Source: Eudorina sp. 2006-703-Eu-15 (taxonomy: Eukaryota > Chlorophyta > Chlorophyceae > Chlamydomonadales > Volvocaceae). From it: a stretch of DNA of 64,000 nt. The notes below the pieces were generated by a model. The model was given only the letters and a program-made list of their open reading frames with translations, was not told the origin of the DNA and did not search any database. The stretch spans positions 1,873,193-1,937,192 of the forward strand of contig BDSI01000001.1 in the NCBI GenBank assembly GCA_003117195.1, read 5' to 3'. Of the stretch, positions 37,001 to 47,218 are shown piece after piece (positions within the stretch are counted from its first letter, which is position 1; each line of letters opens with the position of its first letter). A program made the translations under genes and the position numbers.

Positions 37001-40000
37001 TGCGCGGCTGCCAGAGCAAAGCAGGGTGGGGGTGGGTGGGTGGGGACCACGAGGAGGCGCGGCGGAACACGGTGGCCGGCCGGGCGCCAAACGGGGAAGG
37101 TTGGTGCGCAACGGCCGGGCCCCTGGGAGGGTCGGCGATGGGTGAAGTAGTCAGGCGCGCGAGGGGAAGGGTAAAGAGCTGTTGACCCGGGGGGCCGGGG
37201 TGGGGGTAAGGGCAGGACGAGGCTGTAAAGCAGGGGGAATAGGCATGCGGGCCCCCCACTGGTCTGGCCACTTGGGCCACTCGATCGGTGAGGTCCGCCG
37301 CCCACCCACCGCCCACCCACCGACACGCACCGACACGCACCGACCGACACACACCCGCTGCCCACGCACCGAATGTTGGACTCCATGCGCTTGACGGGGT
37401 TCCTGGAGGGAGCGTGTCGTAAAAGCAGCCACGAAGTACATACGGCAGGTATCGCGGGTCGGCGCGCGTGCGAGGGACAAGGGGGGTGGGGAGGGGGGAA
37501 GTCGAAGGGTCGGGTGCTGAGGTTAGGCGAGCCCCCGGGACGAGATTTCTCGCGGCTCAGTTATCTTTTACACACAATGACACACATTCGGCGATTCGGC
37601 ACACTGGGCCGTCATCCCCCCCCCGCCCAGGCCCCCCCCCAGGCCCCCCCTCCACACACACCCCAGGCCCCCCCCCTCCATCCACCCCCCTCCACCCCCC
37701 ACCCCCCCTCCACACACCCAGGCCCCCCCCTCCACCCCCCACATCCACACACACACACCCCCAGGCCCCCCCCCTCCACCCCCCCACCCCCCCCCCACAC
37801 ACACCCCCAGGCCCCCCCCCCTCCACCCCCCACCCCCCCTCCACACACACCCCCAGCCCCCCCTCCACCCCCCCACCCCCCCTCCACACACACCCCCAGG
37901 CCCCCCCCCTCCACCCCCCCACCCCCCCCTCCAACACCACCCCCAAGGCCCCCCCCCCCCCCCAGGCCCCCCCCTCACACACACCCCCAGGCCCCCCCCC
38001 TCCACCCCCCCACCCCCCCCTCCACACACACCCCCAGGCCCCCCCCCTCCACCCCCCCACCCCCCCCTCCACACACACCCCCAGGCCCCCCCCCCTCCAC
38101 CCCCCCACCCCCCCTCCACACACACCCCAGGCCCCCCCCCCCCCGCCCAGGCCCCCCCCTCCACACACACCCCCAGGCCCCCCCCCTCCACCCCCCCACC
38201 CCCCCCTCCACACACACCCCCAGGCCCCCCCCCTCCACCCCCCACCCCCCCCTCCACACACACCCCCAGGCCCCCCCCCTCCACCCCCCCACCCCCCCTC
38301 CACACACACCCCCAGGCCCCCCCCCCTCCACCCCCCCACCCCCCCTCCACCCCCCCAGGCACCTGAGGGTCACCACATTGATGAACTGCGGACAGATGTG
38401 CGCGTCCAGAACCGAGTCATGGCCTCCCTGGACGGAGAACACCCGCGGCGGGGCGGGGGGAGGGGGGGCAGGGCTGGCTGACGTCCTCGAGTGCGTCCAT
38501 GCATCCATTTCACATCTTTCACAGGTGCATTAGAACATTACAGCACGATACAGGGTACAGGACATAACTAGCACAAGCAAATAGGACAACAGAGATGCCT
38601 GACACCCCTCTCCTCGCCCCCCCCCGGTGTTCCCGGTTGCGGTATGTGGTGCGGGCCGTACGGCCCCCCCCCGCCCCCCACCTGCAGCGTGTACTCGTTG
38701 GAGATGTAGTTGAAGCCCTTGGCCACCACGTACTCGTACCGGGACTGGCAGCCGTGGTAGGGGGTGGCGCGGGACACCCGGCCCCACCGACCCCACCTGC
38801 GGCCACGCCGTACACGCGCACGCACGCACACACACACACCCACACACGCACATTCTCTTCTCCAAACACATCAGTTTTCACTGGCTCGGTTTTCTTTTAC
38901 ACACACATCTCTGTCCTGCCTGCCTAAGATCACAAACACGCATCCCGTTCAGGACGACGACGGAGCAATCAGCCGTGATGATGCTGATGCTGATGCTGAT
39001 GCTGATGCTGATGCTGATGCTGCTGATGATGATGATGCTGCTGCTGCTGCTGCTGCTGCTGCTGATGCGGATGCGGATGATGATGATGCGGTTGGGTGGC
39101 CCCTGTGCTCCCGGGGGGGGGCGGGGGCGTCCAGCGGGGGCTTGCCTTTCTTCGCGGGCTGCGCCGCCGGCGGCGGCTCGGCTCCCCTGTTCCCGTGATG
39201 CTGCTGTTTGCATATGCCGGTCACCATGAGGGTAGCCTGGGTTGTCCGGGTAACTGGGGTGGGTCGGGTCAGGCGGTTTCCGTACACACGCACACGCCCG
39301 ACCCGGCCCACCCCGCGCCCTCCCCCCCCCCCACACACAGGCCAACACCGGCACCCGATGGCCCCCGTTCGGATGGCAAATCCCCCTCCCCCTCCCGCCT
39401 CTCCCCTCCCCTCCTCCCTCCCCCCTCCCCCCTCCCCCCTCCCCCCTCCCCCCTCCTCCCTCCCCCTCCCCCTCCTCCCTCCCCCCTCCCCCTCCCCCTC
39501 CCCTCCCCCTCCCCCTCCCCCTCCCCCTCCCCTCCCCTCCCCCTGCCCCCCCACCTCCCGCCTCCTCCCTCCCCCTCCCCCTCCCCCCCCTCCCCCTCCC
39601 CTCCTCCCTCCCCCTCCCCTCCCCCTCCCCCTCCCCCCTCCCCCTCCCCTCCCCTCCCCCTCCCCCCCCTCCCCTCCCCCTCCCCCCTCCCCCCCCCCCC
39701 CCCTCCCCCTCCCCCCTCCCTCCCCCCCCTCCCCTCCCCCTCCCCCCTCCCTCCCCCGGGAGGCCTCACAGGATCTTCCTGCCCCCCGTGAGGTTGCGGT
39801 ACACGTCCTGGTCCATCCAACGACACTCGTCTCCGAAACCCTTGACGTGGCTGCCCGCGGACCGGGCGGAGTTGCAGCCGTTGAGCTCTGGCGGCCCCCC
39901 GAGGGAGGGAGGGAGGGAGGGCCCGAGGGAAGGGGTATAGGAAATTGGGAGGGGGGAAGGGAGGGAGGGGAGGGAAACGGGTGGAGGCGGCGGCAGGGGC

Positions 40001-41441
40001 AGAGATGGCGCTGACGGAGGAGGCTACCAGGGCGCAGGCGAGGCCGCACCATCGCTGGTGAACGGCATGGTAGGTGGCAGGTAGGGGACAGGTAGGTGGC
40101 AGGTGCGGGTGACGCCAGGGCACCCAAGCCACCAACGCCCAATGGAACTGGCTCCCCCCCCCCCCACACACACACCGTGTCGTGCGGCCGCGGCCCCCAC
40201 AGACCCAGCCCGGCCCCCGCAGACCCGCTGCGCCTTGCTGTCGCCTAGGGGCTGCTGCCGAGTTTTGCCGCCCGAGGGAAGGGGCCCCCGCCCTCACTGG
40301 TCTCCCGGACCCCGGGAGCGCCCCTGACAGCCACGGTGTCAGCGGCCCCTTCCGCCGCCTCTCGGGGCAAAGGCGCCTCCCCTCTACCCCCACCTCCCCT
40401 CGAGGCCTCCCTCCCTCCGCCTCCCTCCCTCCGCCTCCCTCCCTCTCTCCCCCCCATTGGGGGACTCACTCGCCGCCGCGTTCCAGCTGGTCCCCCCCGC
40501 CTTGGAGATATGGAAGTACTCCATGACGCCCTTCTGTACGACGGAGGCCGTGTGGATGTGGTAGAACTGCGGTACAACCGGGCATCCGGCGGGGGGGGGG
40601 ACCCGGGGGCGGGGGCGGGGGCGGGGCAGATCGGTGAGCCGGAGGAGCCAGGCGAGGAGGCGTTGCCCCACGGGGCGGAGGGGGGCAAGCGCGAGAGGAG
40701 CCGGGGGGTCACAGCAACCCGGCGTGCGCGGCGCACATGCATGTGCGCGGAGGTGATCACGGCGTGCGTGTGTGCGTGTCAAGGCAAGTCCCCGTGTGGT
40801 TTGATTTGGGTCGGGAGAGAGGGAGGGGGCCCGCCAACCCACAAGGCCGGCGACGCGCAGTGTGTGTGTGTGTGTGGCGGAGGGGAGGCGTGCGCGGTTG
40901 CGATGCACAGCTGTCCGGTCCGTACCTTCCGTACCACCTCGGCCAGCGCGCGCTGTGCCCTGTCCGGCATGCTGCCTTTCAGCTCGGTGAGCCAGGCGGT
41001 GACCACGCGGGCGATAACCGCCCTCCGCATCATGGGAAGTGCGCTGTAGGCTGTCTGGTTCAAGGTCAGGAGGAGGTCGCCGTAGTGCACCGGGCAGACC
41101 CCGCGCGCATATCGGTCCAGGAAGGTGTCCAGATGACCCAACCATGACTCGATATTAGAGGCGTTGACAGTTCGGTGGGACTGCATGATCTCCAAGAACG
41201 CATGCGCCACTCTGCCATTGTGCATTTCGTGGACCACGCGTAACGGGGTGGTTGCTGGAGCATGGCTGATGTCCGCTAAGTGCTTGATAAGGACTTCCTT
41301 TGACGTTTCGGTTAAGTTGGAAAGCAAGCGGCTGTGCGTGAAGGCTTGAGGAATGGACGGGGCGAACACGGTAACAGTGCAGCCCAAGATCAGGAACAGG
41401 ACAAGTACATTCTGAGACGTGGGTATGATGCTGAAGGACAT
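34042..41441 (-). CDS. Sulfotransferase-like protein D (inverted paralog)
   Basis: Eleven exons: 41441-40926, 40566-40470, 39887-39770, 38796-38682, 38427-38363, 37402-37370, 36846-36712, 36170-35993, 35190-35066, 34595-34515, 34252-34042; about 557 aa, all in phase. The N-terminus is hydrophobic at about residues 11-27 (LVLFLILGCTVTVF), a signal peptide or anchor. Residues 191-200 read HISKAGGTSW (5'-PSB loop), and 304-312 R-NPVKRMES (3'-phosphate motif) with its NP..R..S part in a 33-nt micro-exon. RSFLGEEGFHTPLG and QLLQFDLVMDLEAG mark the family block. Compared with A and C, three exons are split by extra introns and exon 3 is strongly diverged. The tail is short, Gly-rich and then acidic. 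It has the most repeat-laden introns in the window. Predicted secretory PAPS-dependent sulfotransferase; most divergent of the four. Confidence 0.85.
34774..34802. repeat. CAG/CTG trinucleotide repeat
   Basis: About nine GCA units in the intron between exons 9 and 10 of gene D (sense strand TGC). Noncoding in the chosen model. Confidence 0.85.
35640..35890. repeat. Hexanucleotide CCCCTG/CGCCTG repeat
   Basis: About 250 bases of CCCCTG units mixed with CGCCTG units in the intron between exons 8 and 9 of gene D. Spurious long Gly/Ala/Gln open frames on the minus strand derive from it. Confidence 0.9.
36178..36300. repeat. GGAGGA/GGCGGAGG purine-rich repeat
   Basis: Purine-rich repeats with the core GGAGGAGGGGGCAGAGGAGG, in the intron between exons 7 and 8 of gene D. 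Confidence 0.8.
37612..38360. repeat. 750-bp C-rich minisatellite in gene D
   Basis: Roughly 46-62 bp units with CCCCCAGGCCCC, CTCCACCCCCC and CCTCCACACACA blocks, about fifteen copies, filling most of the intron between exons 5 and 6. Almost no G except in AGG, so the sense strand is a G/T/A-rich strand with long G-runs. It directly adjoins exon 5. The 386-aa Pro-rich open frame over it is an artefact. Confidence 0.95.
38976..39075. repeat. GATGCT hexanucleotide repeat
   Basis: Tandem GATGCT, then GCT and GAT trinucleotides, in the intron between exons 3 and 4 of gene D. Confidence 0.9.
39385..39760. repeat. Pure polypyrimidine tract, CCCCTCC repeats
   Basis: About 375 bases of almost only C and T on the plus strand (CCCCTCCCC units), in the intron between exons 3 and 4 of gene D, beginning within about 10 bases of the donor of exon 3. 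The transcribed RNA would be a purine (G/A) tract. Confidence 0.95.
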
Positions 41442-43839
41442 GCCGTCCCATCAGGAGCCGGACCAAGTGCCAGTACAAAGCGCTAGTGCTAGTCCTATAC
41501 CAATAGTCCTATACTGCCGACGTTTGATAGAATATAGTTACGTGTCGAGATTCACGTTATGAAGCAGGCTGTTAAACATATGTATGGGGATGGAAGAGAC
41601 CTTTGGTGTCGAGTATGCCGGAGCCCGGGATTACGGTATGTGGGGACTTGATTTTGTTTGGCAAACAATTAAATGGGGTCTGGCCGCAACAGGCGCGTCC
41701 TACAATTCCCAATTTCAATTCCAAAGCGTGCATTTCAAGTGATCGGGCACGCACGCACGGCAGTTGCCCGTCGCCCAGCTTCCAGTCATTATGGCATTGC
41801 AAACAGCTTCCAAAGCAGCTGTGTGCGCGCCGACTACAACTAACCGTCAAGCTACAGGTCATCGCACGCGTCTCAGATACGTGAGGGGTTGTCGAAAACA
41901 CCGGTCACGGGCAAGCTACGACAATGTCACGCAGTATACATACAAGGCGCAGCAACTCTTGAACAATCAATGTCTCAAGTGCGCATAATCGATATGGGTT
42001 CATTCTTCATTGCGTACTGTATGTGTACTAGTGTACATCAGACTGGCACCGACGCGATGCTGAAACAATAACAAAACGTTCAAGCAATTTTTTGTCACAT
42101 TAATAATTGCAAGGTTCACGCAATCAGAGCCCAGCACCTTCGCCCCACGCACGGCGCCTGCCTGGACCGCCTGGACGAACTCCTACAAACTCGAGAGCCC
42201 GCCAGCCCTGCCCGGCGACGGGCGAGCATTATGCATTTTGCAAGCAACCCTGGACTGAAACCACACAAGGAGTTAACACTACCGTTTCATAAGAAATAAT
42301 AAATCCTGCAAACACGAGCGCCCTGCGTCTGCCACAGCAAAAAGAAATTGCGCCTCGAACGTCGTCATGACGGGCGGCCCGCGCCATGATACGCGCCATG
42401 GAGGTGCCATGAAGCGCGCCGAATTGTGTCAGGACAAAAACATTTCACAACAGCAGCGCATACATTCCCTCGGCCTTCCTGTCAAGCCGCCGATGTGACT
42501 AACACCGCTCATGAGCATCGAATCATCCAACTCGAGCGATGTGGGTCGCAGTCGACGTCGTCGTCCCGGGAACCCGTGAATCCGCATTCACGGGGAGACC
42601 ACCCGCGGGACCGTCCCGGTTGGGCAATCTGACGGCCCAGGGCGCTCCCAGGGCTGCGCTCTGGAGACCACCACGGCCAGGGGGTCGAAGGAATTGCGCG
42701 CACCCGCACCCACACCCGCACCCGCGCCTGGCCCCCTTCCCACCCGCGCCTGCCCCCTGGCAGCTCGGTGGGGGCGCGGGCGGCGTCTTCTGCACCCGCG
42801 GAGCCGCAGACGCATGACCTGCGGGACTGCGCCGTACACTGTGTCTGTGTGGATAGGAGCTCAGGGGGCCACAGGATTACATCACTTGACTCTTCATCCG
42901 CGGGAGTGCGCCTGCACCCAGCTTCGCGCAGCTTCACAAAGCTTCACGCAGCTTCCAGCCCCGTACGGTATGCTCGGAGGGTACACTGTTTGCTCCTGGC
43001 CACGCCATGCCGTCTACTCCGCCCAGGTGGGCACAAACACCTATCTCTGTACACACACACACACACATCCCCCTGCTTATATTACATACGCATACGGGCA
43101 ACTTTGTGGGCACTACTCTGCCCCTTGCATGTCAGATGTCACGCACACCTGTCCTGCCTGCCTGAGAACACACGCACCTCCCAAGGTCCTCTCCGTGTAA
43201 CATCTAGGGTCCAACACGCGACAAAACAGCGCGACAGGACCAGCCGGCGCGCCTTTGACGGGTCTGCGTTTTCGCGGAAGTGCCCCCAGCGACCCGCCGG
43301 CATCAGCCGGGATGGGAGGACGGGGACGGGCGGCGGCCCCTGCACCCCGGGCATCAGGCGGTGCCCCCCTCGGTCAGCAAACAGCCGACATCGAAACATG
43401 TGTGACGAAGCTACCAGTACGGCACAACACATTTCTTTTCAAGTGCCGTACACAGTACGCTCTCCGCGAGCGCCTCCGTGGGGAACCCTCCTCCCACGCG
43501 GACGCCGCACCTCCATTCGTCTCCGATCGGGTTCAAATCGGCATCGCGACCAGGGTGGCTATCTTATTTTGCAGAGTATCTACGGCCGGAGATACTCCTT
43601 GCCCAATCGTGCTGAAAGTTTCTGTCGGAGGGAGCTTTTGCCTGCATTTTATCTACTCAAAGGGGGCTTTTCCCCGTGCGAGGGGCCATGAGTATCTAAA
43701 ACCCCATTTTCTCACCGAGGGAGAGTATCTATCAAAATACAAGGTTTTCGGCCGAATATATATTTATATCTCAAGATAGCCACCCTGATCGCGACCGACC
43801 GACGTGGACGTCCACTGCCCCGCAAGAAGTCTACCCTGC

Positions 43840-43962
43840 CCTACACTGCCCTGCCCTGCCCTGCCCTGCCCTGCCCTGTCCTGCCCTACCCTGCCCTGCC
43901 CTGCCCTGTCCTGTCCTGGCCTGCCCTGGCCTGCCCTGTCCTGGCCTGGCCTGGCCTGCTCT
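43840..43962. repeat. CCCTG pentanucleotide repeat
   Basis: About 24 units of CCCTG, with CCTGT, CCTGG and CCTAC variants, intergenic. Confidence 0.9.
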
Positions 43963-44500
43963 GCACTCAACGCAGAACTCTGCACTGACCTCTGAATGTA
44001 CATCATCAGCATTAGCATTACTTGCCGGGCGTGCGTCACTTGCTATTTTCCATCGCACAGTGTTACGGTACGTCGAGGCCAATACGGTAGCACGGCACAA
44101 TACAGATGATCCCACAGCCAGATCCAAAAATCTTAATCTTAAGCCAATCTCTCATCTCGCCGTGCGCAAGTGTGCTTCGACCCGGGCGGTCGGACCGAAT
44201 CTCCCAACCGCCACAGCTACCCGCCACATGTCGCATCTACAGCTTCAAGGCATAGCCGTACCACCACCACCACGACCACCACGCGCAGCCACACCGGCAT
44301 CAGCGAACAACACCAAAAGCCCCCATTCCGTTCGGCATTGAGCTGCGATGGACCGACATGGCACCGATGAGCGCCAGGCCGAGCAGGTCTCGCGGCGGAA
44401 GGGGGCGCACTCGCGGGTCGAGGCGCGGCGCGCGTCCCATCCCAGCCTGCTCTGCTTTGGGAACGGTCACGCCTCGTGCCTCGAATGTTCTACGCTGTTG

Positions 44501-44544
44501 CCACGTGGTGCCACGTGGTGCCACGTGGTGCCACGTGGTGCAAC
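44501..44544. repeat. Tandem CACGTG (G-box) 10-bp repeat
   Basis: Four head-to-tail copies of GCCACGTGGT; each holds the palindrome CACGTG, the core bound by bZIP and bHLH factors in plants. It lies about 3 kb upstream of gene D and downstream of the AP2 gene, so a regulatory role is unproven. Confidence 0.85.
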
Positions 44545-45954
44545 GCTATCTGTAAACACACACGGACTACAAACGCGCCGCAGGGATGGGTGTCGCTGTC
44601 CGCTGCCAACAACGTCTGTCGTCCGTCCCCCCGAAACAATCTTTACCTTTGTCGCATTAGATGTGCCGCTGGCTGTTTCGTAGACCTAACGCAGTGACCA
44701 CACAGGTTTTTATGGCCGTCCCACTGCCCGTACCACCACCGAAACCACCTAAGCGCCAACCGATAACTAACAACCGACGCCTCCTGCGGACGTTTTGCTC
44801 TAAGCGCTCCCCGAAAAGACGGGGACTGCAATCACCAATAATTGCACGAAAGCTGCTAAGCATGAAGGGTCATCAAAATCGCCACCGGCAAGCGTCGAAA
44901 TGATTCGGAGGCGTCCATCCGCCAGAGGACAGCCACCCGGGGCGCCGGTCCGAGGAACCCAACCTCGGTAATGTAATGTAATGTAATATAATCCTCCGAG
45001 GCATATGCCCCCACAAATAAACGCTTTGCTATTCGAACCGCGCTTGACTTGAGAGCGGACCCTGGTTTCGGAGACCCACGGGCCGCTGGGCCCCTTCATC
45101 TATATCAGAGTCGACACCTCGTCGGGGTGTGGCCAGCGCAGGCCAGCGGGCCCCACCCAGCCACCCACCCTCCCACCCTCCCACCTACCCACCCACCCAC
45201 CCGCACCAACCGACCATACTGACCCCAACCACACCAACATCTGTGCGACCCACCCAGCCACCCAACCCCGGCGAGACTGGTTAGCATGTCCTAACAAACA
45301 GGGAATGGGCGACCCCGCAGGACATCTGCCCCCGAACCCCCTTGTGGCGCAGACGGAAGCCGTGCAGATGATGACAGCTGTCCGAGCCGGACCGAGTTCC
45401 GGGAGGCTGGGGCCGCCGACGGGCCCCGTAGCGTTAACCCTGGGGGCCCACCGCCCACCGCCTCCCGCTCTAAGAAACGTTGGCGCGCCGTCCGTCCGTC
45501 CGTCCGTCCGTCCGTCCGAACGCTGGAATGTCCTTGGCCTACTTCACACACATACACACACGGGTGGGTGCCGCGGCGCCCGCCGAATCAGCAGAGACAC
45601 GGCACTGTAGTGCAGCTGCTGCGCGTGAAACGAGACCCTGACGCCCTTGGGTCCGGGGACATGGTCCTCGCTGGACATGGTCCTACATACTCTGTCTCAC
45701 CTTGTCTATATCCTGGAAGGCCGCCGTGCAAAGACATGGCACCGGGGCCTTCACCCTGCGAGGACGCAGCGCCAATAAACCAAATCGACGGAATGCTCAC
45801 CCCACCACGCACCGCAACCCCCAGCAACAACAACAGCAGAACTACCGCCCGCAGCAGCACTACCGCCACCATCATTCCCAGCGGCGTTTCTCCACCAACA
45901 CGACCAGCACCACCAGCATTGCCACCAGCATTACCACCACTATCGCCAGCACCG

Positions 45955-45993
45955 CCAGCACCACCACCACCACCACCACCACCACCACCACCA
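45955..45993. repeat. CAC/ACC trinucleotide repeat
   Basis: An uninterrupted run of CAC units in a wider CAGCACCAC-rich stretch (45900-45993). Intergenic. Confidence 0.9.
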
Positions 45994-46741
45994 AGTTAGA
46001 ATCCTGCTGCTTCAATATGCTGCCTGCCATAAACGACCACATCCTGCCACCGGCAATACATCACCACCATCACCACCATCCCGACGGTGGCTGGCTGCGT
46101 GGCTGGTGTACGACAAGGAACCCAACGTAACCGTTACTACCCACCATAACCGTCACTTGTACACAGCCAGGCAGCCGTACACACACATACACCCACCAAC
46201 TCTAGTCGCATGCATGTCACGCGCCTCGCTTTGCCTCCGGATTTGCACGCACTGTACGGATGTTTTGGACAGCTGCCGTACATGTCTCCGGCCGCTCGTC
46301 CAAAATTACGCACGACGAGCCTCTTTTGCCCATTCACCAGGGGCATCGCAGCTGCTGGTGAAGTTCAAGCCAATGTGTACGACACGTCGTATTTGAGGTT
46401 TGACGCAACTTTTGGTTCCAACGCCACCGCAGCGCACCAACACATTATGGCACTGACAGCATCGACACCTCGAGGCAAGCGACCGACGTTTTCAGCCGAG
46501 GACAGCGTGCCGTACACACCCGCACACACACACACACATGTACACGTCATCTTGTGGCGGCATCATCTTCAACAACATCCAACAGTCAACATATACATCG
46601 TATATTTCTACCCCCTGCTCCCTCTCTTTCTGAACGCCGCCCTCGCCTTCGCTTGCACCCGTGGGTGGGACCTCCACGATCTGCAAACCCCTTCACTGCG
46701 TGCAGCAGGCAACCCAGCGTCTCCCAGGCTCCATCTTTCCG

Positions 46742-46746
46742 CACAC

Positions 46747-46777
<31 letters not shown>

Positions 46778-46784
46778 TACACGC
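46742..46784. repeat. CACATA hexanucleotide repeat
   Basis: Six to seven units of CACATA between the AP2 gene and its candidate poly(A) signal on the minus strand. Confidence 0.9.
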
Positions 46785-46825
46785 GCTCGGGAGGGGGTAG
46801 GGGCTGATGTGCGGCACACGGGATG

Positions 46826-46830
46826 TTACA
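46826..46830 (-). terminator. Candidate TGTAA poly(A) signal of the AP2 gene
   Basis: Minus-strand TGTAA (plus TTACA) about 390 nt after the AP2 gene stop codon, a normal distance for a chlorophyte 3'UTR. Assigned by position only. Confidence 0.45.
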
Positions 46831-47218
46831 GGCAGCCGGGTTCCTGGCGACACGCCCATTCACGACACGAGTACACCCACCCACGCATCCGCTCGTGTGT
46901 CCATTCACAGCCGAGCAGCCCTGAGCTCGCGCCCCGAAACCAGGATGCTACCCACGGATGTTGCACCCGGCGTCAAGTTGAACCCCTCCCCGGGCTGTTA
47001 CCGGGAACCGCACCAGGACAGGACCTGGCCGACCGCGACCGCCTCTTCAAGGGGGAGCCGCTACAGCCCCCGCTACAGCTGTGCCGCTACAGCTTCCCGC
47101 TGCAGGTCCGCGCCGCTACAGCCCGTCCGCTGCTGGGCACGGCCGGGAGAGGGCCTCAGCCGCACCCGCAAAGCTCATGTGTTGGAGTCCATGTGTGCTA
47201 CGCACTGGGGTCTAGATC

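Larger units (their letters stand above)
41442..47218. other. Intergenic region between sulfotransferase D and AP2 gene
   Basis: About 5.8 kb. The first 900 bases (41442-42350) are AT-richer and should hold the promoter of gene D, as the blocks upstream of A, B and C do. The rest alternates GC-rich DNA with simple repeats. Open frames in it are short, overlap on both strands and match nothing recognised. A TAATG microsatellite lies at about 44969-44990. Confidence 0.6.

Noticed and set aside
37373..38533. A 386-aa proline/histidine-rich open frame and its glycine-rich mirror on the other strand
   Set aside because: They arise from the C-rich minisatellite in an intron of gene D; the frame has no ordered segment and overlaps real exons on the minus strand.
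44990..45070. GGTTCGAAT on the minus strand, tRNA-like
   Set aside because: No cloverleaf can be folded around it.
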